From positions 1 through 64,000 of the forward strand of contig CANFTB010000009.1 in assembly GCA_947449735.1 (NCBI GenBank): a stretch of 64,000 nt of DNA. The letters are read 5' to 3'. The notes beneath the pieces were generated by a model. The model saw only the letters and a program-made list of their open reading frames with translations, was not told the DNA's origin and ran no database searches. Shown piece by piece: positions 51,601 to 61,741 of the stretch. The position numbers and the translations under genes were made by a program. This stretch comes from Chthoniobacteraceae bacterium (GTDB lineage: Bacteria; Verrucomicrobiota; Verrucomicrobiia; Chthoniobacterales; Chthoniobacteraceae). The stretch's first letter is position 1. The number at the start of each line of letters is the position of its first letter.

Positions 51601-54040
51601 AAGCGTCGGCATGCGTTACCGAAACGGAGCCTCCACTGATCACGAGGCTTCCCGCAAACGAAGCGCTCGATCCGCCGACAACTAGGGTTCCAGTCGATCC
51701 ATACTGCCCCACTTCCAGCACTCCCGTTCCCGAGATGCCAGCAGATACCGTGATCGTCCTTGACCCCATATCGAGCAAGCCTGCACCACTCACGATCAAA
51801 GAGCGCGCGAGTGTCAGGTCCTGGGTCCCGCTGTAGAGCAATCCGCCCCGCGTAAACGTCACCGGTCCGGTGGAGTCTCCCAAGTTGGCATCCTTAGTGA
51901 ACTCAACATTACCGCCTCCGGTAATCTCTGTGCCGCCGGTATAAGTGTTCAAGCCGCTGAGCCGTACTGTCCCGAACGGCTGCCCGGCGAGAGTCAGTCG
52001 ACCGTCGCCTGAAATGACTCCGCTCACCTCTAAAACGTTTTCTCCAGCGTCCAGCTTACCCTCGTCCAGAAGGATGATCTTCGACGACAGTGTCGTGTCT
52101 GAACCAGCCTGTATCCCACCTCCTGCGGCGAGCGTGAAGCTCTGAGGCGAAATCCCGGTCGCATTCGAAAGCCTGAGAGTGACAGCTTCCACTGTCACAT
52201 CACCGGAAACATCACTGGCTCCAGAAAAGGTCAGGACCGACGTTGGTTGACCGGTGATCAACAGCGAGCCGCTGGCAGAAAGTGCTCCGGCTAATTCGAC
52301 TGAATTGTCCCCAACGTGTATTCTCACACCCATGCCGTCAGTCACTGACTCCACGTTGATCGAGTTCAGCAAGCGAACGCTCTCATCAAAAGCCACGGTC
52401 GTTCCATCCTTGATCCATAGAGCACCTGTGCCGATCGGGGACGACACTATCGTGGACCCGTCCGTCACCGAAGAGGAAGCCAGCACAAGCACACCCTGGT
52501 CTAAATAAACCCCTCCCGAAAAGGTGTTCGCGCCAGAAAGAGTCAACGTCTCCCGCCCCGTCTTGCAAAGCATGCCGGCACCCGAGATGACACCCCAAAT
52601 GGTCTGATCCGCGACCGAATTTGTTGAGTCGATCGTCAACATTCCCGAGCCAATCTGCAAGTTGGCCAGCTTGGTGAAGTCGTTATTGCCTGCGAATGTG
52701 ACATCGCCCGTTCCGGCGGGAATACTCAGCAAAAAGTTCTGGGTCCCCGCGTTCACCGCGGAATCCTTCCAGTTGATGGTCATCGTCCCACCGGTGTTTA
52801 CGGCGATGGAACTGAAGTTCGCCAGCGCCCCGGTAATGATGGTGCCGGAATCCGTATTGATGCTCAGATTGTTGACCACACCCTCGATACCCGACGGGGT
52901 CAAGTCGCCCTGAACCGTCGCCCCATCAGTGAGGAACATGTTGTAGGTGTCCCCGCGGGCGGCAAGACCGTTCAGGAGGCTCGCTTTCGCCCATGTCTGC
53001 GTGTTTTGGGAGTACTGAGCACCCGTGTAGTCGGTGAGGCTGCGTCCGAACTGGTCCGTGTAAAGTTCACTCTTGGCCAAAGCGATCGCGTTCGCCGTCG
53101 CTGCAAAAAACTCGACCGGAGCATTGATCAAGTTCTCGCTCGTAACGGTAGCGTTGTCATTCCACACCACCCTGTTGCGAAGAAAGTCCGCCCAATAGAA
53201 TTCGATAAAATTGACATCGGGCTTTGAGCTGAGCGATGAAGTCGAGTCAACCTTGGAGTATCCGACGATTTTCGTTCCGCTGACATTGGTTGCGGTTTTG
53301 ACGATCCCATCCACGGCACCCCAGGCCAGAGAGCGGTATAGGTCATTTATCATTGAGGATGTCCCCGGAGTGGTAGGCATCACAGTCGCCGACGGCATGA
53401 TCGGCCGAAGCCCTGAGTACCCCGCATCCCCCGGCTGTGCCAGTTGGTTGCCGGACGCCCCGTAGAGATAGGCATTGTTGGTCGTCGCGAAATTGGTCCA
53501 CATCTGGTCCCCGACGGCCGTTCCCGGGGACGGGTTAGCCACCGTTGTCCCCAGAACGATGTGATTCTTGCCGGCGATCAAAGGGCTGCCCTCGGTTGCC
53601 AAGTATCCAGCCGTCGTGTGATGGCCGTCCGTGATGTACCCGTTGCCGTCTATCCCAAGAACGATGGGGAGGTTCTTCTTGGTCCAGTACCCCGCAAGGG
53701 TGCTGCTCGTACTCAACGTCCCGTAGTTATAAACTGTGTTGTTCGAGGCGTCGGTCTCTGGGGTAACGGCCGTAAACGAAAGGGAACCAAAGAACTGCTT
53801 TTTGTAAACCACCTCCCGGAAACCCAAGGAACGCTGAGTCGCCCGCAGCAAGGAGGCATCGGCATCCATGTAGACCATAGTCCCCGCAGGAAGCGTCGAC
53901 GAAAATGGCTGGTAGTAGTTGCTATTGATGTAAAGCAACGTCTTGCCCGCAACACCCGTCGGGGCAGGAGCGGTGGGCAGCGTTGCAAACGCCAAACATC
54001 CCGCAGTGAGAAAAACAAATGAGGCCAGAGCGCGTTTCAT
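48647..54040 (-). CDS. Autotransporter with N-terminal ParB/Srx-like domain and PATR repeats
   Basis: The 1797-residue protein has a signal peptide (FVFLTAGCLAFATLPTAPA), then a ParB/Srx-like domain over about residues 30-380 with VLGIDGNGYITDGHHTTAGY (Asp138, His140, His141). This looks like the ParBc_2 group of putative nucleases. Residues about 380-1500 form a beta-helix built from passenger-associated repeats (LSGANTFSGGVYLDQGVLVL, LSGLNTYTGGTEITGGGNVE). The last 270 residues form the outer-membrane barrel (WSAWSEAYGWSFHKNSAG) ending in Phe. The layout is a classical autotransporter that shows the ParB-like domain on the surface or releases it. Whether it cuts DNA is unknown. A phosphatase gene lies just downstream. 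Confidence 0.8.
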   Translation of the reverse strand: MKRALASFVFLTAGCLAFATLPTAPAPTGVAGKTLLYINSNYYQPFSSTLPAGTMVYMDADASLLRATQRSLGFREVVYKKQFFGSLSFTAVTPETDASNNTVYNYGTLSTSSTLAGYWTKKNLPIVLGIDGNGYITDGHHTTAGYLATEGSPLIAGKNHIVLGTTVANPSPGTAVGDQMWTNFATTNNAYLYGASGNQLAQPGDAGYSGLRPIMPSATVMPTTPGTSSMINDLYRSLAWGAVDGIVKTATNVSGTKIVGYSKVDSTSSLSSKPDVNFIEFYWADFLRNRVVWNDNATVTSENLINAPVEFFAATANAIALAKSELYTDQFGRSLTDYTGAQYSQNTQTWAKASLLNGLAARGDTYNMFLTDGATVQGDLTPSGIEGVVNNLSINTDSGTIITGALANFSSIAVNTGGTMTINWKDSAVNAGTQNFLLSIPAGTGDVTFAGNNDFTKLANLQIGSGMLTIDSTNSVADQTIWGVISGAGMLCKTGRETLTLSGANTFSGGVYLDQGVLVLASSSVTDGSTIVSSPIGTGALWIKDGTTVAFDESVRLLNSINVESVTDGMGVRIHVGDNSVELAGALSASGSLLITGQPTSVLTFSGASDVSGDVTVEAVTLRLSNATGISPQSFTLAAGGGIQAGSDTTLSSKIILLDEGKLDAGENVLEVSGVISGDGRLTLAGQPFGTVRLSGLNTYTGGTEITGGGNVEFTKDANLGDSTGPVTFTRGGLLYSGTQDLTLARSLIVSGAGLLDMGSRTITVSAGISGTGVLEVGQYGSTGTLVVGGSSASFAGSLVISGGSVSVTHADALKGATVNVSSSGGALKFTTSEASLGGLSGDGSVALPANFKLTIGATGKSSIYAGSISGTGATLTKAGSGKFTLGGTADFVSATVTSGELALGATGAFSSAVKLSISKGATLSVFGTHDLVGNFNLSNLDSIAQGVSILFDGETGSELRLPKAVADKVSLLNVGSGRILTVSATGEVAVAQLKMAAGTELSLSKASGATQVDDGVKINLDTTSGEVDIKNFSGLIGGGSSSFIVLSSGGVLNYSTTLTGFSGTLLTEGTISVSSGAGTQTALMPVKGSGSISVVAGGSVKFVSSPDYTGTTSLGSGAVAELTGSFNKSATISLSGSSVVNVNPTGTSTLVLPSLSGTSGLVSLNSGSVKLAGSSATFAGTLVVEKGVSVTVTADLPAGTVNLKDPTKPMGVDTSAGNISLPGTVSGDGVLALSGSGRVTMGTSASIRTSELRVGSAAADRTVLDVSQLSSGLVLAGSQSLMGGGTIVGSVRTAGAFKPGNSPGLFTVAKTTGALSGGNLSLDSSSVTQIEYGVRADNGQYEWDQVVVGGTLTIATGARIVVTPYTGTDSRGVTFIAGVVPSSITFTNVFSATTLTIGSVLPELSNPGYLYTTSWVTSGTTLGILVEKANYGQKVSSQRLQNLGYYLSSASFASPTTSFTSLINVIDSSTNQAQLEAALKSISSTVYSEAQRLSLRRTSAIDETIQRRLSPQGVAGVDGWSAWSEAYGWSFHKNSAGLSSSWNGDTFGGVVGVQKTVKSLTLGIVGATGHSSATLSNPGSSLAVDSFHGGSYANIDLGVVFFNAGFLAGSADQSVKRDVSLGGLGGTARSKFQSSEYSAHAGGGLNFSNVQGFSIVPSFSLVSSGVVQDGLSESGAGPLSVSTQRKTLHTWQTRMGTEVSRKFKVAGNGLGLSSSVNWVHDFNSKPLGTMTQFTEASSAVGAYQSLGSRIGADAIELGVGATLDLSERTSVRLNGNWQIRDGSNQPGASVGFSVRF

Positions 54041-54356
54041 AGGGCGGCATTTGTTTAGCCACCGGCGCTCACAGCAAGCAAAAGCTTTACTGCAACAATT
54101 AAGAGGCAGCAGCGTTACAAAGCCTGCAACTACATGCCCTTCTTTGACTTAATTATTTCCCATTAGGTCTAAAATGGACCTGCACAACAGCCCAAAAAGG
54201 TCAAAAAAACCACCGAATACATTCAAAGTAGCGCCATTCAGCCGCGCAGAAGTTTGAGCTACTGCTCCCTATTTTAGGTTCGGATTTATTCGCAATCGAC
54301 CCAGTCGAAATTCCATTCGCTTCCAAAAAAAACCCATTCCCACGCCAGCCGCTTTT
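54041..54356. other. AT-rich intergenic region before the autotransporter gene
   Basis: This 316-base region lies between the allophanate hydrolase stop and the autotransporter start, both on the minus strand, and should hold the autotransporter promoter. It is A+T-rich compared with flanking genes. I saw no clear hairpin terminator, repeat or additional gene. Confidence 0.5.
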
Positions 54357-56153
54357 TTATGCAGAATCTCTACTCGCCAGATAGGCCCGCCACCCGCCGA
54401 GGTGGGTAATCTCTGTAGCACCCTCCAATGCCACGGGTTCGCACAAAAAGCCCTTCACCGTCGTTCCATCCAAAAGACTCACACTCCCGATCACCATCGG
54501 CGGAGGCACCTCCGCCACAAACGAACCGAACGCTGACGGAGTCAGCGACCAGAGCTCGATCTCGATCCCTCCGCCAGCAGCGCCCGCCTGCCGTACCAGT
54601 CCGGGCTTGGCCGGCGTTGTGTTCGCAAGCGCAAAAAACCGGTAGTTCCTCGCAGTCCGTCCCGCCTTAACAAACTGTGCTCCCCGCGAAGTTAGCTGCC
54701 AGTTCAAAGGCTGTCCCGTCAGATGCGCCCCCACCACCGCCAGCAGCACCGATTCCTCCTTCGGAACAGGCACGTCGGGCTGGTCCACGATCATAGATTT
54801 TGTAATCCCAAGCGCACCTCCTACAGCCTTGTGCATTTGGTCCGCCAACGCAAGAAGCGCTCGGTCGCAGCCCGAGGGGGCAATGAGACTCACACCGAAG
54901 GGCAGCCCGCTCGGTCGCAGCCCCGCTGGAACCGCCACGGCTGCAAGATCCAACAGGTTAACAAAATTGGTATAAAAGCCCAAATTTGAATTCAGCGCGA
55001 CGGGCTTTGCGCCGATCTCCCTGTGCGTATATGTGGTTCCCGTCGTCGGCAGCAGCAGCGCGTCCATCTTCGACCACTCCACCCTCGTCCGGGCCGCAAG
55101 CGCCCTGAGCTTGTAGGATGCTGCAAAGCAATCCACAGCGCTAAACCGCTCGCCTCCCGCTATAATCGAACGCACCGTTGGATCCATCGCCTCGTGGCTT
55201 TCTAAAAAAGCACCCACCGCATGCAACCGCTCCGCGACCCACGGGCCCTGATACAAAAGCTCCGCCGTCTCACGAAACGGTTTGAAGTTGATCTCCACCA
55301 GATAGCCGCCCACCTCCTCAATTCGCTCCTTGGCCCGCTCGAAAAGCGCCGCCGCCGCTACGTCTCCGAAAAACTCGCAGTCCCCCGGCGAGGGCACGCC
55401 GATGCGCGGCTTCCGGGGTAGGGTCCGCGGCACCAGTACGCGGGAAAAAGGATCCGTGGAATCCTCCGCAGCCGCGGCATCCATCACGATGCCCGCATCA
55501 TAGCCGCTCCCCGCAAAGATCGACACACAGTCCAGCGAGCGGCACGCGGGAAACACTCCGGTCGTGCTCAAGGCTCCGAGCGACGGCTTCAGGCCCACGA
55601 TTTGGTTAAAGGCTGCGGGGACCCTGCCCGACCCCGCGGTGTCCGTCCCGAGGGCAAATGCCACCTGCCCCGAAGCCACCGCCACGGCCGACCCGGAACT
55701 CGACCCTCCCGAGATGTAGGCCGAATGAAACACCGAGGCGCACGAACCATAGGGAGAACGGGTGCCAACCAGACCCGTCGCAAATTGGTCCATGTTCGTC
55801 TTTCCAATCGGAATGGCACCGGCCGCGATCAGACGCTCGACCACCGTCGCGGAGGACTCCGGCTGGAAGGCGAACGCAGGACAACCCGCGCTCGTTGGCA
55901 CGCCTGCCAGGTCGATGTTGTCCTTGATGGCGAAGGGGATTCCAAAAAGTGGAAGCTTCTCAAATTGGACACGACCCAGACGACTCGCGTACCCGATGAT
56001 CGCTTCCTCGTCCAGCATCGTGATCCATACATTCGGGTGCCTCCCGGCCGTCGCACGGCGCAGGCTCTCCAGGGCCACCTGCTCAGGCGACGCACGGCCC
56101 TCGCGATAAATCTGGCGCAGGTTGGCGATGGTAAAAGCGGCTTTCTCCAGCAT
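54357..56153 (-). CDS. atzF: Allophanate hydrolase
   Basis: This amidase-signature enzyme splits allophanate to ammonia and CO2, the last step of urea or guanidine carboxylase pathways. The 598-residue protein has the Lys-Ser-Ser triad: Lys77 in PFAIKDNIDLAG, Ser151 in ISGGSSSGSA and Ser175 in GTDTAGSGRVPA. A C-terminal domain (about 440-598) fits the family and is thought to act on the N-carboxy intermediate. It is the last gene of the operon, 24 bases after the carboxylase gene. Confidence 0.95.
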   Translation of the reverse strand: MLEKAAFTIANLRQIYREGRASPEQVALESLRRATAGRHPNVWITMLDEEAIIGYASRLGRVQFEKLPLFGIPFAIKDNIDLAGVPTSAGCPAFAFQPESSATVVERLIAAGAIPIGKTNMDQFATGLVGTRSPYGSCASVFHSAYISGGSSSGSAVAVASGQVAFALGTDTAGSGRVPAAFNQIVGLKPSLGALSTTGVFPACRSLDCVSIFAGSGYDAGIVMDAAAAEDSTDPFSRVLVPRTLPRKPRIGVPSPGDCEFFGDVAAAALFERAKERIEEVGGYLVEINFKPFRETAELLYQGPWVAERLHAVGAFLESHEAMDPTVRSIIAGGERFSAVDCFAASYKLRALAARTRVEWSKMDALLLPTTGTTYTHREIGAKPVALNSNLGFYTNFVNLLDLAAVAVPAGLRPSGLPFGVSLIAPSGCDRALLALADQMHKAVGGALGITKSMIVDQPDVPVPKEESVLLAVVGAHLTGQPLNWQLTSRGAQFVKAGRTARNYRFFALANTTPAKPGLVRQAGAAGGGIEIELWSLTPSAFGSFVAEVPPPMVIGSVSLLDGTTVKGFLCEPVALEGATEITHLGGWRAYLASRDSA

Positions 56154-56177
56154 AGGACAATCCAGAATTTTGAGATT

Positions 56178-59100
56178 TCAGCTCCGTTCACCTCCGCCGG
56201 CCACGAGCACCAGGAGGGTCTGACCCGGCTCTGCCCGACTTCCCTTGCTGCATAGCACCTGGTGAACCCGGCCCGCGCACGGCGCAGCTAGAATCGTCTC
56301 CATCTTCATCGACTCCAGCACCACCAGTTTCTGCCCCTCCTCCACCGCGTCGCCCTCCCCAACCAGCAGCTCCCATATGCTCCCGGGCAAATGCGCACGC
56401 ACAAACGTCCCTCCCGGAGGCAATTTCACCTCGCTGATCTGCGGCTCGGGTTCGACGACGGAATCCACAACGTTCTGTCCGGCGTCCGCCCAGCGCTGCC
56501 GTTCTTCGGAAAACGCCCCGCGCTGCTGCTGCCGGAACGCTGAGATACCCGGAGCGTTCTGCTCCAGAAACGCCTGATAATCAGCAAGCCTGAAGGTTGT
56601 CTCCTCCACCTTGATCTGAAAGCGGCCAGTCAGAAAATCTTCGCGATGCCGCAACAGCTCCTCGGCGCTCACCGGATAAAAACGGATCTGGTCGAAGAAA
56701 CGGAGCAACCACGGCTTGCCCGCCTGGAAATCGCGGGTGGTGCGGTGCGTGTTCCAAACCTGCACGGTACGTCCCACGAACTGGTACCCTCCCGGCCCTT
56801 CCATCCCGTAGATGCACATGTAAGCGCCGCCGATTCCGACGGCATTTTCCGGAGTCCACGTTCTCGCGGGATTGTACTTGGTCGTCACCAGGCGGTGGCG
56901 TGGATCCAAGGGCGTCGCCACGGGCGCGCCGAGATAAACATCCCCCAGACCGAGCACGAGATAGCTCGCGTTGAAAACAATGTCGCGCACCTCGTCGATG
57001 CTCGCGAGTCCATTGATACGCCGGATGAATTCGAGGTTGCTTGGGCACCAGGGTGCGTCTGCTCGAACGGATTGCATGTACTTATCAATCGCAAGCCGGG
57101 TCGCAGGATCGTCCCATGAAAGCGGCAAATGTACGATGCGTGAAGGCACCTCAATTGCATCCAGTCCGGGCAGCATCTCCTCCGCCTGCAGCAAGGCCTC
57201 CATCAACCTCCCGGTGGAAAGCACCCGGGAATCATAGTGAATCTGGAGCGAGCGAATGCCCGGCGTCAGGTCTATCACCCCCGACTGAGGATGCTTTTCA
57301 AGCCACTGCATGAGCGCATGCACCCGGAAGCGCAGCGCCAAATCCAGCACCAGCGGCCCGTACTCCACGAGCAGATACTTGTCGCCCGCACGCCTGTAGC
57401 ACACGGCGGGACGTTCGTCTGTTTGAGAAAGCTCCCATTGAATGGCGTCCTCTACGGGCAGCCTCAGCCGTCCCAAAGGCTCAGCAGACGGCAGCGGCAC
57501 GAGACCGGCGATCTCTGCGTCCTGGCGCAGTTCGGACGCGTTCGCCTCCGCCATGGTAACAGGAACAAACCTTACCGTGTCTCCGGGCTTGAGCTGGCCG
57601 ATCTTCCAAAGTTCGCTTTGAACAATACAGGCGGGGCACACAAAGCCGCCCAAGCTCGGTCCATCCGGTCCGAGGATGATCGGCATGTCGCCCGTAAAAT
57701 CAATCGCCCCCACGGCATAGGCGTTGTCGTGGATGTTTGAAGGATGCAATCCCGCCTCACCTCCGTCTGCTCTCGCAAACTGCGGCTTCGGGCCGATTAA
57801 ACGTACGCCGGTCCGGTTGGAGTTGTAGTGCACCTTCCAGTCGGTGCTGAACAGCATCTCAACATCATCTGGCGTGAAAAAATCCGGCGCGCCGTGCGGT
57901 CCATAAAGAGCGCCGATCTCCCAATGACGCCTGTAGACGGGCACCAGTTCCCCGGGCAGCGCAAGCTCATCAGCCGGCCGGCCCGCACCGCCCAAATGCA
58001 GCACATCGCCCATGCGTAACGCCCGGCCACCGTGGCCGCCAAAGTTCCCAAGTGTGAAGGTAGCGCGGCTTCCCAGATACAAAGGAGCCTCAAACCCGCC
58101 CTCAACCGCCAAATAGGCCCGGGCCCCATGTCCAGCCGCAGCCCCCATCACGAGCGTCCCGCCCTTGGGGACCACAATCGCAGTCCACAACGGCACCGCT
58201 GCCCCGTCGAGCGTCGCGCCCATGTCCGCGCCCGCAAGCGCGATCCGACACGGCGCGTTAAAGCGCAGCGACGGGCCGGTCATCGTGACCTCCAACCCTG
58301 CAGCAGCCTCAGGATTGCCAAGTAACCGGTTTGCAATACGGAACGCCAACGGGTCCATCGGTCCGGACGGCGGCACCCCCACCGCCCAGTATCCGAGGCG
58401 GCCGGGATAATCCTGCAGCGTCGTCTGCGCCCCTGCATCCAAAACGTCGACAGATCTAGGGTCGTAAGAAAAGGAACTGAGGTAACCGGTTGTCACCTCT
58501 CCTCTTTCGAAAGTCTCCGCCGCCACAACCGACTTCAAATATCCGAGGTTGGATTCAATTCCATCGAATGCTGAACCATCGAGCGCTGCGCGCATCTTCG
58601 CTATGGCACCGATACGGTCCTCTCCAAGCACGATGATCTTTGCGATCATCGGGTCGTAATAGGGAGTCACCTCGGACCCGCTCTCCACCCAGGTCTCGCA
58701 CCGGACAGCCTCCGGCAGGACGACGCGCGTCAACAAGCCGCAGCTCGGCTGGAAGTTCTTGCGTGCATCCTCCGCGTACACGCGCACCTGGATGGAGTGC
58801 CGCTTCGGGGCGTGCTTGTAAACAGCTAAAAATGAATCGTCTCCCGCCGCCAGACGCACCATCCATTCCACAAGATCGATCCCGCACACTTCCTCGGTCA
58901 CGCCGTGCTCCACCTGCAGACGCGTGTTCACCTCGAGGAAATAAAACGCGCCAGCGTCCGCATCGAAAACAAACTCCACCGTGCCCGCGGAACGATAGTT
59001 CACAGCACCTCCCAACCGGACGGCCGCAGCCGAAAGCTCGGCACGCTGCCCCTCCGTGAGGCCCGGCGCCGGAGTCTCCTCCACAACCTTTTGGTTGCGG

Positions 59101-59795
59101 CGCTGGGCGGAACAATCCCGCTCCCCGAGGGAGATGACCCGCCCCTTTCCGTCTCCAAAAATCTGCACCTCGATGTGCCTCGCCCGGGCCACAAACTTCT
59201 CCAAAAACAACCCAGACTCCTTGAAGTTGCTGGCGCTCAACCGCTGGACCGAATCAAAGGCCTCCCCAAGCTCAGCAGCATCCCGGCAAACGCGCATCCC
59301 GATCCCGCCCCCACCCGCCGTGCTCTTGAGCATGACGGGATATCCGATCCGGTCTGCCTCGGTCAGGGCGTGCGGCACACCGCTTAAGATGCCCGTTCCA
59401 GGAAGCAGTGGAACACCCTGCGCCGCAGCAATTTCACGAGCAGTGTGCTTGAGTCCAAAGTCGCGCATCTGCGCCGGCGTCGGTCCAATAAACGCGAGAC
59501 CCGCGGCTTCGCACGCCTCAGCAAACTCCGGGTTCTCGCTCAAAAAACCGTAGCCGGGATGCACGGCCTGCGCGCCCGTCTGCGCCGCAGCGGCCAGAAT
59601 ACGTTCCACTCTGAGGTAGCTATCCGAAACGGCGGCGGCCCCGAGTAGGACAGCGTCATCCGCGTCGCTAACGTGCAGGGAGCGCGAGTCGGCTTCCGAG
59701 TACACAGCAACGCTGGAAACACCGAGCTTGCGCAAGGTTCGTGTGATGCGCCTAGAAATCGCGCCCCTGTTCGCTATGAGAACCTTGGAGAACAT
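56178..59795 (-). CDS. Urea/guanidine carboxylase, biotin-dependent
   Basis: This large enzyme carboxylates urea or guanidine using biotin and ATP. From the ATG at 59795 it has 1205 residues: a biotin carboxylase domain (about 1-450, with [20 protein letters not shown] and [15 protein letters not shown]), a KipA/KipI-like carboxyltransferase region (about 460-1050, [40 protein letters not shown]) and a biotin carrier domain with [14 protein letters not shown], biotin Lys1164. Many proteins of this family first named urea carboxylase prefer guanidine when UAAP1 and UAAP2 homologs sit beside them, as they do here. Substrate is not decided from the sequence. The ATG overlaps the UAAP2 stop by one base. 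Confidence 0.93.
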   Translation of the reverse strand: MFSKVLIANRGAISRRITRTLRKLGVSSVAVYSEADSRSLHVSDADDAVLLGAAAVSDSYLRVERILAAAAQTGAQAVHPGYGFLSENPEFAEACEAAGLAFIGPTPAQMRDFGLKHTAREIAAAQGVPLLPGTGILSGVPHALTEADRIGYPVMLKSTAGGGGIGMRVCRDAAELGEAFDSVQRLSASNFKESGLFLEKFVARARHIEVQIFGDGKGRVISLGERDCSAQRRNQKVVEETPAPGLTEGQRAELSAAAVRLGGAVNYRSAGTVEFVFDADAGAFYFLEVNTRLQVEHGVTEEVCGIDLVEWMVRLAAGDDSFLAVYKHAPKRHSIQVRVYAEDARKNFQPSCGLLTRVVLPEAVRCETWVESGSEVTPYYDPMIAKIIVLGEDRIGAIAKMRAALDGSAFDGIESNLGYLKSVVAAETFERGEVTTGYLSSFSYDPRSVDVLDAGAQTTLQDYPGRLGYWAVGVPPSGPMDPLAFRIANRLLGNPEAAAGLEVTMTGPSLRFNAPCRIALAGADMGATLDGAAVPLWTAIVVPKGGTLVMGAAAGHGARAYLAVEGGFEAPLYLGSRATFTLGNFGGHGGRALRMGDVLHLGGAGRPADELALPGELVPVYRRHWEIGALYGPHGAPDFFTPDDVEMLFSTDWKVHYNSNRTGVRLIGPKPQFARADGGEAGLHPSNIHDNAYAVGAIDFTGDMPIILGPDGPSLGGFVCPACIVQSELWKIGQLKPGDTVRFVPVTMAEANASELRQDAEIAGLVPLPSAEPLGRLRLPVEDAIQWELSQTDERPAVCYRRAGDKYLLVEYGPLVLDLALRFRVHALMQWLEKHPQSGVIDLTPGIRSLQIHYDSRVLSTGRLMEALLQAEEMLPGLDAIEVPSRIVHLPLSWDDPATRLAIDKYMQSVRADAPWCPSNLEFIRRINGLASIDEVRDIVFNASYLVLGLGDVYLGAPVATPLDPRHRLVTTKYNPARTWTPENAVGIGGAYMCIYGMEGPGGYQFVGRTVQVWNTHRTTRDFQAGKPWLLRFFDQIRFYPVSAEELLRHREDFLTGRFQIKVEETTFRLADYQAFLEQNAPGISAFRQQQRGAFSEERQRWADAGQNVVDSVVEPEPQISEVKLPPGGTFVRAHLPGSIWELLVGEGDAVEEGQKLVVLESMKMETILAAPCAGRVHQVLCSKGSRAEPGQTLLVLVAGGGERS

Positions 59796-60436
59796 CACGG
59801 CCAGAGAAGTATGCGCACGGGCGTCGGGTTGTATGCGTTGCACGGGTTGTTCAACTGCGGGCAGTTGGAAATGAGGCACACCACGTCCATCTCCGCCCGC
59901 ATCTCGACGTAACGTCCGCTACCCGACACACCGTCCTCAAAGGTCAATCCTCCCTCTTCAGTGACCGGAACGTTCATAAAGAAATTGATATTGTGGGTGA
60001 TGTCGCGCTTGGTCCAGCCGGGCTGCCACTGACGAATGCCGCGCAAAAAGCTGTCCCTGCAGGCGTGCATCGAGCGCTTCTCGAGGGCGTAACGCACCAT
60101 GTTACTTTCGCACGAACATGCCCCCCCAAGCGTGTCGTGCCGCCCGCATGTGTCGGCTGTGATGGTTAAAAGGGCGTTGCCCCTCGTCGACATTAGCCGC
60201 GTCCCAGTGCTCAGATAAAGCCCCCCCTGCCCGCGGATGGTATCTTGGGCGCTGTACCGCTCCGCCGGATCATGCGCGTTGTAGAAAAGAGTGTCGGCGG
60301 CCTGGTTGCCCTCCAAATCGACGATACGCAATGTCTGCCCCGCCTTGATTCCATGCATCCACGGCTCGCCCGCGGGAAGCGTGAACTCGTAGACGGCGTC
60401 AGCCGGGTTGAGCGGACTTTCAATCAATGCACTCAT
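59795..60436 (-). CDS. Urea amidolyase-associated protein UAAP2 (carboxyguanidine deiminase subunit-like)
   Basis: The 213-residue DUF1989 protein matches UAAP2: [60 protein letters not shown] and [23 protein letters not shown]1989 proteins beside guanidine carboxylase are reported to be the two subunits of a carboxyguanidine deiminase. The conserved Cys and His residues in [16 protein letters not shown] could bind metal. It overlaps UAAP1 by 4 bases upstream and the carboxylase downstream, so these three genes are translationally coupled. Confidence 0.88.
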   Translation of the reverse strand: MSALIESPLNPADAVYEFTLPAGEPWMHGIKAGQTLRIVDLEGNQAADTLFYNAHDPAERYSAQDTIRGQGGLYLSTGTRLMSTRGNALLTITADTCGRHDTLGGACSCESNMVRYALEKRSMHACRDSFLRGIRQWQPGWTKRDITHNINFFMNVPVTEEGGLTFEDGVSGSGRYVEMRAEMDVVCLISNCPQLNNPCNAYNPTPVRILLWP

Positions 60437-61158
60437 AGGAAGTAACGTCGGGTGATTTCAAATCCTCTCGTGTTCTCCGCACAGGAAGTGCGGCAGCGGT
60501 CGTCCCCGGCAGGTGGCGGTGAAGTCCACACGGATAACTCCACCGGCTGGGGCGCGTAAGTCGGCGACGGATCCAGCGGGTGGACGCAGGTGTTGAGGAC
60601 GACGAGCGTGTTCATCTCCGCACGCAAATCGACATGCATCCCTGCTTTCGAATGGCCCTCGTGAAAGCGCAGTCTGCCCTCCTTGTCGGCGGTCACCTTG
60701 GCGAAGAGGTTCACGTTCATCGCCAGGTCGCGTTCGTCCATGCCGTACTTCCCAAGTTCTGTGAGAAAGCTGTCCCGGCCGTTCCGGTGGAATGCGTTCC
60801 GCGCCTCCTGGTAGCGGAGCGCACCGTATTTAAGAAGCACCTCCTGTTCGCTGGAGCAGCCTGAGAGCGGATCGTGCCAGCCGCACGTGTCGTCCGTGAT
60901 CGATACAAGGATCCGGCCCATATCCGAATATAGGCAGTGTCCCGCCGTCAGGCGCGCCGTGTGCTGGCACTTTAGAGTGTCGGGCAGGTTGAGGCGCTCG
61001 CCCAATATCTCAAAATTGTAGAAGAGCGCCGAAACGTTGGCCCCCTCACCCAGCGATTTCACCCGCAGGGTTGTCCCGCGTTTGAGGACGTGTGACCAAC
61101 TCGCACCGGCAGATACTTGCTCGATGAAACGCACAAGGGATAGGTCGATCTCAGCCAT
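60433..61158 (-). CDS. Urea amidolyase-associated protein UAAP1 (carboxyguanidine deiminase subunit-like)
   Basis: The 241-residue DUF1989 protein matches UAAP1: [60 protein letters not shown] and [20 protein letters not shown]. The conserved Cys/His/Cys group in DTCGWHD and SGCSS is in the same place as in UAAP2, so the two probably form a heteromeric enzyme. It starts 3 bases after the NikR-like gene and overlaps UAAP2 by 4 bases. The role in guanidine use is by analogy with characterised clusters. Confidence 0.88.
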   Translation of the reverse strand: MAEIDLSLVRFIEQVSAGASWSHVLKRGTTLRVKSLGEGANVSALFYNFEILGERLNLPDTLKCQHTARLTAGHCLYSDMGRILVSITDDTCGWHDPLSGCSSEQEVLLKYGALRYQEARNAFHRNGRDSFLTELGKYGMDERDLAMNVNLFAKVTADKEGRLRFHEGHSKAGMHVDLRAEMNTLVVLNTCVHPLDPSPTYAPQPVELSVWTSPPPAGDDRCRTSCAENTRGFEITRRYFL

Positions 61159-61161
61159 GGT

Positions 61162-61605
61162 TTAGTAAATGGGAGGCAGAAGCGTGGAGGTGACGTTGAG
61201 GTGCCCATGCTTGACCCCCTTGCAGGCGATCAGTTCGTCGGCGATGCGCTTCAATCGTTCGCCAGGCCCCTGCGCAAGGATGACTTCCAGGCTGTGGTGG
61301 TTCTCGAGATGCACGCGCTGCGAGGTGATGATCTCCTTCAGGTACTGGTGCTGGATCCTGATCAGGCGCCCCTGAAGCCCCGGCTTTGCGTGGTCGTAAA
61401 TGAGCGTGATCGTGGCGGCTAGCACCTCCTTGCCAAACTGCTGTGCATGACGGACGAGCTGCCCGCTGATCATCTTTGAAATCGCCTCCGACCGGCTTGC
61501 ATAGCCGCGCTCCTCCACCATGGCATCCAGATTTACCAGCAACGACTCAGGCAATGAAATGCTGATGCGCGCCGCCGGGCTGGGCTTTTGAAGTTTTGCG
61601 CTCAT
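61162..61605 (-). CDS. NikR-like ribbon-helix-helix regulator with altered metal site
   Basis: The 147-residue protein has a NikR layout: an N-terminal ribbon-helix-helix domain (AARISISLPESLLVNLDAMV, RGYASRSEAISKMISGQL) and a C-terminal ACT-like domain (VLAATITLIYDHAKPGLQGR, LIACKGVKHGHLNVTS). Aligned by eye with E. coli NikR, His76 and His89 are kept, but His87 is Arg and Cys95 is Ser, so the square-planar nickel site is incomplete. The DNA-contacting strand R-x-S-x-S agrees with NikR proteins such as that of Helicobacter. A GTG at 61611 is also possible. It heads the operon and is divergent from the ABC transporter, with two NikR-type operators between. Confidence 0.83.
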   Translation of the reverse strand: MSAKLQKPSPAARISISLPESLLVNLDAMVEERGYASRSEAISKMISGQLVRHAQQFGKEVLAATITLIYDHAKPGLQGRLIRIQHQYLKEIITSQRVHLENHHSLEVILAQGPGERLKRIADELIACKGVKHGHLNVTSTLLPPIY

Positions 61606-61653
61606 GAGCACACTCTTTTAGCAGGCAGCGTGCTAGCTCCGCCCCGGCGGCGG

Positions 61654-61681
61654 GTGTGAAGAACAACTTTTTTCCTCATAC
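61654..61681. promoter_or_regulatory. NikR-type operator 1 (GTGTGA-N16-TCATAC)
   Basis: GTGTGA (61654-61659) and TCATAC (61676-61681) are separated by exactly 16 bases. E. coli NikR binds GTATGA-N16-TCATAC. The 12-base arms match at 9 of 12 positions as an inverted repeat. It ends 49 bases upstream of the NikR-like gene start at 61605. Confidence 0.7.
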
Positions 61682-61741
61682 CGGAACCACCCCTCCGGCC
61701 TGTCGTGTTTTAACCACCCAGCCTGCTCGATTTTGAACACA

